Shown: positions 16,227 through 24,178 of the stretch, in pieces
How the letters are laid out: every line of letters begins with the position of its first letter
How positions within the stretch are numbered: the stretch's first letter is position 1
Source: G963662605 sp963662605
Lineage (GTDB): Bacteria; Bacteroidota; Ignavibacteria; Ignavibacteriales; Ignavibacteriaceae
NCBI GenBank assembly: GCA_963662605.1
Contig: OY759785.1
Coordinates: forward strand, 1,860,001 to 1,924,000
Reading direction: 5' to 3'
DNA: 64,000 bases
Notes under the pieces: generated by a model
Database searches by the model: none
Told to the model about the DNA's origin: nothing
What the model saw: only the letters and a program-made list of their open reading frames with translations
Translations under genes and position numbers: made by a program

Positions 16227-18125
16227 CTATAATTTTGTTCGTAATATTGTGCCGTTAAATCCGGATATGTACACTCCGGAACCGGAGCCGGTTATTCTTG
16301 AGAGTGAAAGATAATTGCCGCCCTGGTTGATGAGCCAATTGGCGCCGCCGTCCACGGTTTCAAGTACTTCGCCTTTATTGCTTACGGCAAATCCGTGATT
16401 GGTATTTAAGAAATACAATGAAACGATGCCCGAGGCTTTCGTGTCAATCTTTGTCCACGTTTCTCCGCCGTTAACGGTTTTGAAAATCTCACCGCCTGCG
16501 CCCGCAATAAAGCCGGTTGATTCATTGATGAACTCAATATCCTTAAGGTAATTATCCGTGAAAGCTGGGAGGTGCGTCCATGTTGAACCGCCGTCTGTTG
16601 TTTTTAACATTGTACCACTCCACCCGACGATATATCCTGTTGAGGCGTTGGTAAAATCTATACCGTAGAGAAGATTAGACGTATTGCCGAAGAATCTTTC
16701 CCAGTTCTGACCGCCGTCAACGGAACGCAGGATAACGCCTTTGCTGCCGATGATATATCCGTAAGTCTGATTGAACCTGATTCTGAAAAGCGTTTCTCCG
16801 ACACCGGAGTGGATATATTTCCATGTTTTCCCGCCGTCCAAAGTCTGGAATATTTTACCCTGCTCTCCTACAACAAAGCCGGTGGTGCTGCTCTGAAAAT
16901 AGAGATCGTTAAATGTAGCAAGCGAATCGGGCGGATTAACTTTCTGCCACGAAATTCCTGAATCCGTCGTGTGAATTATTGTTCCTCTTTCACCGGCAGC
17001 AAATCCTTCGTTCTCATTGACGAACTGAATTGAATTAAGGTTTGCATCCAGGCCGGATGAAGCCGAACTCCAGCTTGCAGTCGGGATTTGTCCCGGATGA
17101 TATTTTACTCCGGCGGTGGTATCGGCGGTAAGCTGTTTGCCCGCTTTTAATTTAGGCCAGAAATCCTGAATGGCTGTAAAAATATAATAGGTGAGTGTCG
17201 TAAACAAACCCAGAGCAAGCAGAGTCATGACGGCTAATTTGATTTTATAACCTAATTGTCCGTCGCTTTCTTTTTCCTTCTTGGATTTTTTGCCGGGCTT
17301 ACTTTTTTTCAATTTGTGCAGAAGGTCTTCAACGTCTTCTAAGAATTGCTCGCAGGTCATGTATCTTTTCTGGAGAGACTTGTCCAAAGACTTAGCAACA
17401 ATCTTATCAATCTCGGGAGGTACGGAATCGAGATTCACGGAAACGCGTCCCGGATTCTTTTTCAGATGGGCTTCCATAATTTCGTATTCGGTACCGAAGT
17501 CGAACGGAGTTTTTCCGATGAGCATTTCGTAAAAGCTGATGCCGATGGAATAAATATCGCTCTGTCTGGTCGGTTCTTCAGCGCGTATCTGCTCGGGACT
17601 CATGTAGAGAATCGTCCCGATTTTCGTGCCTGTCTTGGTAATACCTTTGTCGAACATGGATTTCGAGATGCCGAAATCCATTATCTTTACTGTACCTTCA
17701 CGGTTAATAATAATATTGGAAGGTTTAATATCTCTGTGAATAAAGCCCTTGGTGTGGGCGTAGCTGACGCCTTGAAGTATCTGCTTTAATATTTCAAGAG
17801 CTTCAACGGTTTCAAGCCGCTTTTTTTTGAAAATTATTTTTTCTAATGTATCTCCTTCAACATATTCCATCGCTATGCCTAATATACCGCGGTCATCGGT
17901 AAATCCGAATACAGGAACAATGTTGGGGTGGTTTAATTTCGCCTGATTTCTTGCTTCACGTTTGAAGCGTTCGATAAATTGAGGATTATTAGCAGATTGT
18001 GTGCTGAGAATTTTCAACGCGACAAACCGCTCAAGCTTCATATCAAGTGCTTTATAAACAACTCCCATGCCGCCTTCGCCAAGCACAGAAATAATTTTGT
18101 AGTTTTCTATGACAGAACCAATCAT
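16227..18125 (-). CDS. Ser/Thr protein kinase with extracytoplasmic Ycf48/BNR repeats
   Basis: The 632-residue receptor-type kinase has a complete Hanks catalytic domain (about 8-270): glycine loop GEGGMG (16-21), ATP lysine K38, HRDIKPSN with D132, DFG D150, and the activation segment ending YMSPEQ. A lysine-rich linker and one TM helix (about 296-316) follow. The outside part (about 350-632) is made of six or seven repeats of the type 'F-x-N-x-x-x-G-F-x-x-G-x-x-G-x-I-x-x-T-x-D-G-G-x-x-W', i.e. a Ycf48/BNR-like beta-propeller instead of the PASTA repeats of PknB. The propeller probably senses an envelope ligand or stress. It is located 16 nt after the PP2C phosphatase and 3 nt before murA. 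Confidence 0.93.
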   Translation of the reverse strand: MIGSVIENYKIISVLGEGGMGVVYKALDMKLERFVALKILSTQSANNPQFIERFKREARNQAKLNHPNIVPVFGFTDDRGILGIAMEYVEGDTLEKIIFKKKRLETVEALEILKQILQGVSYAHTKGFIHRDIKPSNIIINREGTVKIMDFGISKSMFDKGITKTGTKIGTILYMSPEQIRAEEPTRQSDIYSIGISFYEMLIGKTPFDFGTEYEIMEAHLKKNPGRVSVNLDSVPPEIDKIVAKSLDKSLQKRYMTCEQFLEDVEDLLHKLKKSKPGKKSKKEKESDGQLGYKIKLAVMTLLALGLFTTLTYYIFTAIQDFWPKLKAGKQLTADTTAGVKYHPGQIPTASWSSASSGLDANLNSIQFVNENEGFAAGERGTIIHTTDSGISWQKVNPPDSLATFNDLYFQSSTTGFVVGEQGKIFQTLDGGKTWKYIHSGVGETLFRIRFNQTYGYIIGSKGVILRSVDGGQNWERFFGNTSNLLYGIDFTNASTGYIVGWSGTMLKTTDGGSTWTHLPAFTDNYLKDIEFINESTGFIAGAGGEIFKTVNGGETWTKIDTKASGIVSLYFLNTNHGFAVSNKGEVLETVDGGANWLINQGGNYLSLSRITGSGSGVYISGFNGTILRTKL

Positions 18126-18141
18126 GAAGCAGCTGCCTTCT

Positions 18142-18873
18142 TTAGTGTACTTGATTACTTATAATAACATAGGAATAATTATCAGGTGCGCCACGGTCTT
18201 CAATTAATTGCGAAAAAGCTTTTGAAATAGTATCCAGATCATCGGTTTTCAGCATTTTGTCAAGATCTGATTTTGTAAGTACGTTGCTTACGCCGTCACT
18301 GCACAGTAAAAATTTCCATCGTTTTGTTTTATCAAACGAAAAGTTTTCATTATCAACCAGAATGCTTGTTTTATCTCCAAGCGCCCGCATGATAACGTTT
18401 TTATGCGGATGATTTTCCGCTTCTTTTTCGGTAATATAACCGTCATCAAGGAGTTTCTGAACAAAAGAATGATCCTTGGATATTTGCACAATCCCTTTGT
18501 CGTCCTTGAAGTACAGTCTGGAATCGCCGACATGTCCCCAATAAGCTTCGGTTTGATTAATAAAAAGTACGACCACGGTAGTTGCCATGCCTTTATATTC
18601 CGGATTTTTGATCGCTTCCTGGATCAGGGCAGTATTGGCTTCGTTAACAGCACAATTTATTTTCGTGAGATAATCTTCTTCGGGATGTTCAATGAAATAA
18701 TTATAGATGGTTGTAACCGCGAGTTTTGATGCAACTTCACCGGCATTATTGCCGCCGAGGCCGTCACATAAAACCGCTAAAAGCCCATCATCAACTTCAA
18801 ATACATCTACATAATCCTCATTTGCGGTACGCCGCAAGCCTGTTCGGGAGGAATAGATGTAGCTCAATTTCAT
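18142..18873 (-). CDS. PP2C-family Ser/Thr protein phosphatase
   Basis: The 243-residue enzyme should reverse phosphorylation by the downstream kinase. PP2C metal-binding motifs are visible: RRTANEDY near residue 15-22, LLAVLCDGLGGNNAGEVAS (metal aspartate in CDGLGG), GHVGDSRLYF, and LCSDGVSNVL near the C-terminus. The length matches bacterial PstP/PrpC catalytic domains and there is no TM segment. I chose the ATG at 18873 (MKLSYIYSSRTGLRRTANED) over an upstream in-frame TTG at 18882, because this start aligns with the family; neither has a strong ribosome site. It is the first gene of the phosphatase-kinase-murA operon. Confidence 0.92.
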   Translation of the reverse strand: MKLSYIYSSRTGLRRTANEDYVDVFEVDDGLLAVLCDGLGGNNAGEVASKLAVTTIYNYFIEHPEEDYLTKINCAVNEANTALIQEAIKNPEYKGMATTVVVLFINQTEAYWGHVGDSRLYFKDDKGIVQISKDHSFVQKLLDDGYITEKEAENHPHKNVIMRALGDKTSILVDNENFSFDKTKRWKFLLCSDGVSNVLTKSDLDKMLKTDDLDTISKAFSQLIEDRGAPDNYSYVIISNQVH

Positions 18874-18927
18874 AAATATCAATTATTCCGGATTGTTAAT
18901 TAAATTGATTTTGTTAGATAAACATAA

Positions 18928-18977
18928 TAAAAAAGAGGCAAAATACAGTAGCAAATTGCTAAAATATTTCGCCTCTC
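18928..18977 (-). terminator. Hairpin terminator of the PspC/LiaF-like operon
   Basis: On the minus strand AGAGGCGAAATATTTTAGC pairs with GCTACTGTATTTTGCCTCT, leaving a small loop, and is followed by a run of six T. It lies about 50 nt after the LiaF-like stop codon (19030). The phosphatase operon begins just beyond it. Confidence 0.75.
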
Positions 18978-19029
18978 TCAAAATTATGATGCAGGCCACA
19001 TGCGGCCTGCGTGCATATGTTATGTTGTA

Positions 19030-19932
19030 TTAGTTTCTTTGAACATTCAGACTCGATAGTCCGCCGTCAATTTTAATAACAAATTTATTTTTGGCTGATG
19101 CAAATCCGTCACTCTCGAAATTGTTGTGTGACGTTTCCTTCAACCCGCCCATGTTCTTGCTGCTTAATGCCATGTCGGTCTCAATTGAAACAGCAGCATC
19201 TTTCGGAATCAGCAGGTTGATTGACGAAGCTCCGGCTTCAATTGTTACGGTTGATTCTTTCAACGGCTGTCCGAGACTCAAATGCAGGGCAGCAGCACCC
19301 ATCTTCAGAGTCAGATCTTCAATTTTCAATTTGGAGAAATCGAAGTTTGCCGTAGCCGCACCGATTTCAACAGTTGTCGTGTACACCGGCCTTGTATTTA
19401 ATTTAATGCCGACACCATTGTTTTTTGTGGAATCTTTTCCAAAGGTGGCTTTCAATTCCTTCATCTTGAACGTAATTTCGGCAGTCGAATCCGAGACAGT
19501 AGTATCAACGGCAAAGCGGGACATCTTGTCTGTAGAGATAATTTTGACAAGGTCGGAATCTCCATCGCTGATAGTGAAAGCACCTGCACCTGCGTTAAGC
19601 GTCAGATCCACTTTTTTGATCTTTGCATCATCCGGCATATTGAAATTAACATTTTTCATTTCGCTATCGGAGAATTGTATGTTAGTACAACTCCATGGAT
19701 GTGAAATAAGGCTGAATATTACTAAGCCGAGAAATAACCCGGCGATACCGGAAGTCGCCGCCTTTACTTGCGGCCGCTCAAAAAGCAGGTTCATACCAAG
19801 AAGGATAGGAATAACGGGCCAGAATCTCGATATTGAACCAAGCGAAATATTTGCATGGAATATGCTGTTTGACAAAAACAATATGCCAAGCGAAATAAAA
19901 CAGAGGCCCCAGAATAATTGTTTAGGCTTCAT
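19030..19932 (-). CDS. LiaF/LiaI-like membrane protein with C-terminal adhesin-like beta domain
   Basis: The 300-residue protein starts MKPKQLFWGLCFISLG. The first 90 residues hold three or four TM helices of the LiaI/LiaF (DUF5668-like) type, including SRFWPVIPILLGMNLLF. From about residue 100 to the end is a repetitive beta-region (LTLNAGAGAFTIS, VEIGAATANFDFS, LKMGAAALHLSL, IEAGASSINLLIP), which I read as a LiaF/'toast-rack' type beta-helix. These proteins act in cell-envelope stress responses with PspC. An earlier in-frame ATG exists, but AAAGGAGG directly before 19932 fixes the start here. The start lies 11 nt inside the pspC-like gene, so translation is coupled. Confidence 0.82.
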   Translation of the reverse strand: MKPKQLFWGLCFISLGILFLSNSIFHANISLGSISRFWPVIPILLGMNLLFERPQVKAATSGIAGLFLGLVIFSLISHPWSCTNIQFSDSEMKNVNFNMPDDAKIKKVDLTLNAGAGAFTISDGDSDLVKIISTDKMSRFAVDTTVSDSTAEITFKMKELKATFGKDSTKNNGVGIKLNTRPVYTTTVEIGAATANFDFSKLKIEDLTLKMGAAALHLSLGQPLKESTVTIEAGASSINLLIPKDAAVSIETDMALSSKNMGGLKETSHNNFESDGFASAKNKFVIKIDGGLSSLNVQRN

Positions 19933-20353
19933 TGTTTTTACCTCCTTTACGGGCTGAAAATAATAATGCGATACCTGCAATTAACAAAAGTGACGGGAAT
20001 ATGTTGGCGCATCCGAAAAACGGTATGAAATTCGCCAGCAATAAAACCGTGCCTACTACCACCAGAACCATTCCGAGGACACCACGGCTCTTACTCCGCT
20101 TAGGCTCCGCTTCCGGCACCGGAACTTCAGGAACTGCCTGTGCATGACCCATTTCGTATGCCTCAGGTTCTTTTGGTATAACAAATATACAAATAATATA
20201 GGCAATTAAACCAGCGCCATGCAGCAGAGTGACCAGAACAAATGCTATTCTTACAAGCACGGGATCCAGATCGTAGTACTCTGCTAATCCACCGGCAATT
20301 CCGGCGAACATCTTTTCTTTACGTGAACGATATAGTCTTTTCTGCATTGTCAT
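19922..20353 (-). CDS. PspC-domain membrane protein
   Basis: The 143-residue protein opens with a PspC domain (about 4-62): RLYRSRKEKMFAGIAGGLAEYYDLDPVLVRIAFVL followed by the TM helix AGLIAYIICIFVIP. A proline/glutamate-rich linker (about 63-90) leads to two more TM helices (GVLGMVLVVVGTVLLLA and PSLLLIAGIALLF). PspC proteins sense inner-membrane damage and signal to stress regulators. The gene overlaps the LiaF-like gene downstream by 11 nt and forms a two-gene envelope-stress unit with it. No PspA homologue is present in the window. Confidence 0.9.
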   Translation of the reverse strand: MTMQKRLYRSRKEKMFAGIAGGLAEYYDLDPVLVRIAFVLVTLLHGAGLIAYIICIFVIPKEPEAYEMGHAQAVPEVPVPEAEPKRSKSRGVLGMVLVVVGTVLLLANFIPFFGCANIFPSLLLIAGIALLFSARKGGKNNEA

Positions 20354-20566
20354 AAATCCTTTATGATGATGAATAAAATCAGTCGAAACTTACATATTAA
20401 ACAGAGGGTGCGCCCGTGATTATGCAGAAATGGACGAACGGAATGAGAAGCGGTCAAATTTCTAAACATGTGGTAATGTATGAAAAGTATAAATTTGAAG
20501 GTTGTCACGTTTTTCAGTACATTTTGTAGTGATATTTTAATTTCCGCTATCATCAATGGTTGCAAA

Positions 20567-20986
20567 ATGAATGCAAAATCAAATATAGTTATAGCACTTT
20601 CCATGTTCGGCCTTGTCGCAGGAATTCTCAATGTAAATGCCGTATTAACGGATTTTCAATGGATATTCTGGCTTGCTTATTACGTTTTGGTGGGTTTGAT
20701 TCTGGCAAAAAAACTCGATACCCGGATATTCTTGCATGCTTTTGCCGCCGGGTTTCTTTTCGCCGCATTCTTTTATATAATGGAAATTCTCTCAATCACG
20801 CAGCTTCTTGAAAACAATACGACCGAAAGAGATATACTAACGCATCTGCCGGATGGGGTATCGCCGCGCACGTATTTAATGTCAGTAGGGATGATAACCG
20901 GCGTGATCAGCGGAGTTATTATGGGATTGGTTACCATGGGATTTGCCCGCTTTATTAAGAACAATACTCCGCCGAAAAGTATTTAA
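20567..20986 (+). CDS. Small multi-pass membrane protein, unknown function
   Basis: From the ATG at 20567 the product has 139 residues (MNAKSNIVIALSMFG...). An upstream in-frame ATG at 20480 would add 29 residues of doubtful quality; neither has a strong ribosome site. Four hydrophobic segments are visible: about 6-24, 32-50, 54-74 and 105-128 (MITGVISGVIMGLVTMGFARF). The glycine-rich last segment and overall layout suggest a DUF4199-like integral membrane protein, but I do not recognise it firmly. It is divergent from pspC and its stop overlaps the convergent rdgB stop by 4 nt. Confidence 0.6.
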   Translation: MNAKSNIVIALSMFGLVAGILNVNAVLTDFQWIFWLAYYVLVGLILAKKLDTRIFLHAFAAGFLFAAFFYIMEILSITQLLENNTTERDILTHLPDGVSPRTYLMSVGMITGVISGVIMGLVTMGFARFIKNNTPPKSI

Positions 20987-21570
20987 CGTGCTTTTGTCAG
21001 TTTGGATTGCAGTTCCCTGAAAGCTTTGCCCCGGTGACTGATAGCATTTTTATCATCCATACTCAGTTCTGCCATAGTCTTTGTATAACCATCGGGAACA
21101 AAATAAGGGTCATAGCCGAAACCATTCGATCCGCGTGCTTCAAATATGATTTCACCCACTAAACGGCCAAACGAAACTATGTATTGAGCGCCGTCATAAT
21201 AAACAGCGCAGCATGTATATTCGCCTTTATGCGGGGAAGGGAGAGGTTTCAATTCGCTGAGCAATTTTGCATTGTTGTCGGCATCGGTCGCGCTTTCTCC
21301 GGCGTACCGGGCAGAGTACACCCCCGGCTTGTTGTCTAATTGATATAATGATATGCCTGAATCATCAGCAATAACGGGAACGCTGTATTTTTCAAAGATG
21401 GCTTTCGCCTTTATCTTTGCGTTTTCTTCAAACGTAATGCCGTCCTCATTCACTTCCGGAGAGTCGGGAAAGTCCAACAAAGAAATAATATGGTAATCCG
21501 TACCGGCAAAAATCTCATTAATCTCACGAAGCTTGCCGGGATTTTTAGATGCTAATAACAGCTCTGCCAT
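20983..21570 (-). CDS. rdgB: XTP/dITP diphosphatase (RdgB/HAM1)
   Basis: The 195-residue cytoplasmic enzyme hydrolyses non-canonical purine nucleotides (XTP, dITP) to monophosphate and pyrophosphate, keeping them out of DNA. Family motifs are intact: SKNPGKLREI at 8-17, EDGITFEENAKIKAKA, VIADDSGISL, PGVYSARYAG, and the C-terminal GSNGFGYDPYFVPDG with KNAISHRGKA. Length is normal. It is the last gene of a three-gene minus-strand unit, 6 nt after the amidohydrolase; a link between a purine-type deaminase and purine nucleotide cleanup is plausible. Confidence 0.95.
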   Translation of the reverse strand: MAELLLASKNPGKLREINEIFAGTDYHIISLLDFPDSPEVNEDGITFEENAKIKAKAIFEKYSVPVIADDSGISLYQLDNKPGVYSARYAGESATDADNNAKLLSELKPLPSPHKGEYTCCAVYYDGAQYIVSFGRLVGEIIFEARGSNGFGYDPYFVPDGYTKTMAELSMDDKNAISHRGKAFRELQSKLTKAR

Positions 21571-21576
21571 AATTGT

Positions 21577-22929
21577 TTAGACCTGGATTTGCGCGCGCTG
21601 AATTAATGACTGAAGTTCAGTTTTTGCTGTTGCGACAACTTCGGCCTTATCATATGATTGGTGCACACCGTCTCTTACAACCCACTTGCCGTCAATCATA
21701 ACATCCGAAACGTTTCCTGCTGTTGCTGAATAAACGATAGATGAATATACAGTATCGTCAGATTCAAACTGTGGGAATAGAGGTGATTCTAAATCAATAC
21801 ATGCGAGATCTGCTTTCTTGCCGACTTCAATGCTGCCGATAGAATCCTGTAAATGCAGTGCTTCGGCTCCCTTGATAGTCGCCATACGGAAGACGGTTTT
21901 TGCATCTGTTGATAATGGCCCATTGAATGGCTTCTGCAATAAAGCAGCCAGACGCATTTCGTTAAATACTGAAAGTGTGTTATTGCATGGTGCACCATCT
22001 GCGCCGAGCGAAACATGCACGCCTTCTTTGAGGTATCTGTGGATTGGCGCAATGCCCGATGCTAATTTTAGGTTCGACGAAGGGCAGTGTGATACACGGG
22101 CTTGTGTATCTCTGAGCAAACCGATTTCTTTATCATTAACATGAATGCAATGGGCAAATACGGAATGATCATCAAGCAGATTGATGGAATTGAAATAATC
22201 TATATTCTCTTTGTTATGTCTTCTTCTGACTTCTTCAATCTCACCGCGGTTTTCCGAAGAGTGCGTATGGAGGATTGAACCTTCAAAGTCTTTCATCAAT
22301 CCTTTAGTCTCAATAAGGAGTTTTTCCGAACATGAGAGCACAAAGCGGGGAGCGAAGCCGTATTTTATTCTGCCGTCCTCGCTATTATGGAATGCTTTTG
22401 CTAAATCATAAGATTCCTGCAATTCGGATTTAGTTTCCGAACAAAATGCCGGGTACATATCGTTTTCATCAATCATACATTTGCCTGCTACGGCGCGCAT
22501 TCCGGAAGAAATAAGTTCATCAAAAACAGTTGACTGATGACGCATGGTGCCCATATCGAGAAGTGTTGTTGTTCCTCCCATAGTCAATTCGTAGATGCCT
22601 AATTGAGCAGCTGCACGTAATGAAGAAGGTGAATGGGCATTCTCACAAGGAAAAATTCTCTTTTGCAGCCAATCTAATAATTCCAAATTGTCGGCAAGAC
22701 CCCGAAATAAGGTCTGACAAAGATGAATATGCGTCTGAACAAATCCCGGTACGACTGTAAGGTGCCCGGCTTTTATCACTTCACCGTCGAAACGCTCAAT
22801 ATCAATTTCACTGACTTTTCTGATGCCGGAAATTTTGGAGTCTTGAATTTCTATTGCGTGATTATATAGGATACTGTCTGAGGGGTTTGCAGTTACAATT
22901 CTCTTTGGCAAAAGGAGTGTTTTTTTCAT
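21577..22929 (-). CDS. Amidohydrolase, 5'-deoxyadenosine/MTA/SAH deaminase-like
   Basis: The 450-residue metal-dependent hydrolase belongs to the TRZ/ATZ (SsnA/MtaD) group. The metal site motifs are PGFVQTHIHLCQTLFRG (HxH), the histidine of LHTHSSE, VFAHCIH, and the catalytic aspartate in SLGADGAPCNNTLSVF. The GADGAPCNN version and the QTLFRG motif are typical of enzymes annotated as 5'-deoxyadenosine or methylthioadenosine/SAH deaminases. The reaction would be deamination of an adenosine derivative to the inosine form. Cytoplasmic, no signal peptide. Its ATG overlaps the upstream CMD-protein stop by one base (TAATG), and rdgB follows by 6 nt. Confidence 0.88.
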   Translation of the reverse strand: MKKTLLLPKRIVTANPSDSILYNHAIEIQDSKISGIRKVSEIDIERFDGEVIKAGHLTVVPGFVQTHIHLCQTLFRGLADNLELLDWLQKRIFPCENAHSPSSLRAAAQLGIYELTMGGTTTLLDMGTMRHQSTVFDELISSGMRAVAGKCMIDENDMYPAFCSETKSELQESYDLAKAFHNSEDGRIKYGFAPRFVLSCSEKLLIETKGLMKDFEGSILHTHSSENRGEIEEVRRRHNKENIDYFNSINLLDDHSVFAHCIHVNDKEIGLLRDTQARVSHCPSSNLKLASGIAPIHRYLKEGVHVSLGADGAPCNNTLSVFNEMRLAALLQKPFNGPLSTDAKTVFRMATIKGAEALHLQDSIGSIEVGKKADLACIDLESPLFPQFESDDTVYSSIVYSATAGNVSDVMIDGKWVVRDGVHQSYDKAEVVATAKTELQSLIQRAQIQV

Positions 22930-23300
22930 TATGCTTTTTTGTCCTGATCTTTTTCGTTAAAGATGTCATCCATTACTTCAAATGCGTATCTCAAGTGCGG
23001 AATAACAATTGAGCCGCCGATAACAAGCGCAATGTTCATGGATTCCATTAATTCTTCGCGTGTTGCACCTTCCTGAATGGAACGGTCAATGTGGTAGAAA
23101 ATGCAGTCGTTACAGCGCAGAACCATTGAACCGACGAGCCCCATGAGTTCCTTTGTCTTCGCGGGCAGGGCACCGTCAATGTAGGCTTTATTATCAATCG
23201 CAAAAAAACGCTGGTAGTCTTTAAATCCTGAATTGAGGATTTTATCATTCATTTCCAGGCGGTATTTTCTTGTCGCTTCTTTTGTTTTCTTTATGTCCAT
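22929..23300 (-). CDS. Carboxymuconolactone decarboxylase/AhpD-family protein
   Basis: The 123-residue all-helical protein has the CxxCxxxH redox motif of AhpD-like proteins (C63, C66, H70 in LRCNDCIFYH) in the usual context (LPAKTKELMGLVGSMVLRCNDCI). The later GATREELMESMNIALVIGGS is also standard. Proteins of this type act as thiol-based peroxide/disulfide enzymes, usually as trimers or hexamers. It is the first gene of the unit with the amidohydrolase (one-base TAATG overlap) and rdgB. The functional tie to the deaminase is not known. Confidence 0.92.
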   Translation of the reverse strand: MDIKKTKEATRKYRLEMNDKILNSGFKDYQRFFAIDNKAYIDGALPAKTKELMGLVGSMVLRCNDCIFYHIDRSIQEGATREELMESMNIALVIGGSIVIPHLRYAFEVMDDIFNEKDQDKKA

Positions 23301-23477
23301 ACTTGAAATAATCGTGTAAATTCAACGTTTAATTTACTATAAAAGAAGGAAAAATTATCGCTTTGCCTGAAAAAAAATGATGCCGGTGAAATTTATGTTG
23401 GCAGGGAACAGGGGATTGTTTTATTTTAGGCAGTTGCATTAATTCCGATAACTCATTTTTCTATTAGTGAGGTTTTT

Positions 23478-24026
23478 ATGATCAAGAAAAGTTTATTCCT
23501 CGTCGTGCTTTTTGCTTTGCTCATCCCATCCTTTGCTCAGGTTAAAGTAATTGGATTTAAGAAATTGCAGCAATTCCTGCCAACGGAGGTAAAAGGTTTT
23601 GACCGCCAGAAACCCACAGGCTCAACTCAGACAGTAATGAACTTGACCATGTCGGAAGCCGAGGTAAAGTTTATATCCAAGCCCCATGAAAGCGAAGCCG
23701 ATACGACACCGACTATTGAAATTTCAATAGCAATTCATGATGCGTTGCTTATGCCGTACATGGTAATACCTTTAACCATGATGCAGCAAAACTATGAGGC
23801 GGAAACCGAAACCGGGTATGAAAAAACGTACATGGTGAAAGGTACTTACGTCGGTAAATTAGCCGGAATGACATCCGACTCAAAAAATTGTAAATTAGAT
23901 TTCGGTGTCAATAATAGATTCTTGATTAGCATTGAGGCGCAGGGAACTGACGATGCTGCGTTAGTAATCGGAATTGCCGAGAAATTAAACATTGAAGGCC
24001 TGACAAAAGCAGAAGCGGAGAAATAG
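23478..24026 (+). CDS. Exported protein of unknown function
   Basis: The 182-residue protein has a clear signal peptide (residues 2-20, KKSLFLVVLFALLIPSFAQ). The mature part is a mixed alpha/beta sequence with no cysteines except one, a conserved-looking start (GFKKLQQFLPTEVKGF) and the phrase RFLISIEAQGTDDAALVIGIAEKLN near the C-terminus. It resembles periplasmic proteins that begin with 'L-x-x-x-L-P-x-x-x-x-G-x-x-R', but I cannot name a family. A ribosome site (GTGAGG) precedes the ATG. It is monocistronic, divergent from the CMD gene and convergent with aspartate kinase. Confidence 0.8.
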   Translation: MIKKSLFLVVLFALLIPSFAQVKVIGFKKLQQFLPTEVKGFDRQKPTGSTQTVMNLTMSEAEVKFISKPHESEADTTPTIEISIAIHDALLMPYMVIPLTMMQQNYEAETETGYEKTYMVKGTYVGKLAGMTSDSKNCKLDFGVNNRFLISIEAQGTDDAALVIGIAEKLNIEGLTKAEAEK

Positions 24027-24032
24027 GGGGAA

Positions 24033-24178
24033 TGTCCATAGTCCGAAGCCGGAGGTCCGAAGTTCAAAGCTCCAAGTCTGAAGTCTGAAGTGCAAAGTCC
24101 GAAGCATTAATTTAAGTACTGAACCTAAATCTGATCCTGCGGACTTTGAACCTCGGACTTAGCACTTCGGACTTGAAG
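24033..24178. repeat. Inverted cluster of GTCCGAAGTTC-like words
   Basis: After the exported protein's stop, about six imperfect copies of the word AGTCCGAAGTTC run forward (24033-24104), and three or four reverse-complement copies (GGACTTTGAACC, ACTTCGGACTT) fill 24139-24178, up to the convergent lysC stop codon. The two halves can fold on each other. The same arrangement recurs at 44994-45390 and 49752-50118. It may work as a two-way terminator, but the word structure suggests a spreading repeat. Confidence 0.7.

Noticed and set aside
19091..19957. 288-codon open frame on the plus strand
   Set aside because: It lies antisense to the LiaF-like gene, has no ribosome site or recognisable domain, and its length is explained by the biased codon use of the beta-repeat gene on the other strand.
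24033..24178. Possible CRISPR array in the GTCCGAAGT repeats
   Set aside because: The repeats are short, imperfect, partly inverted and without regular spacers, and no cas gene is present.
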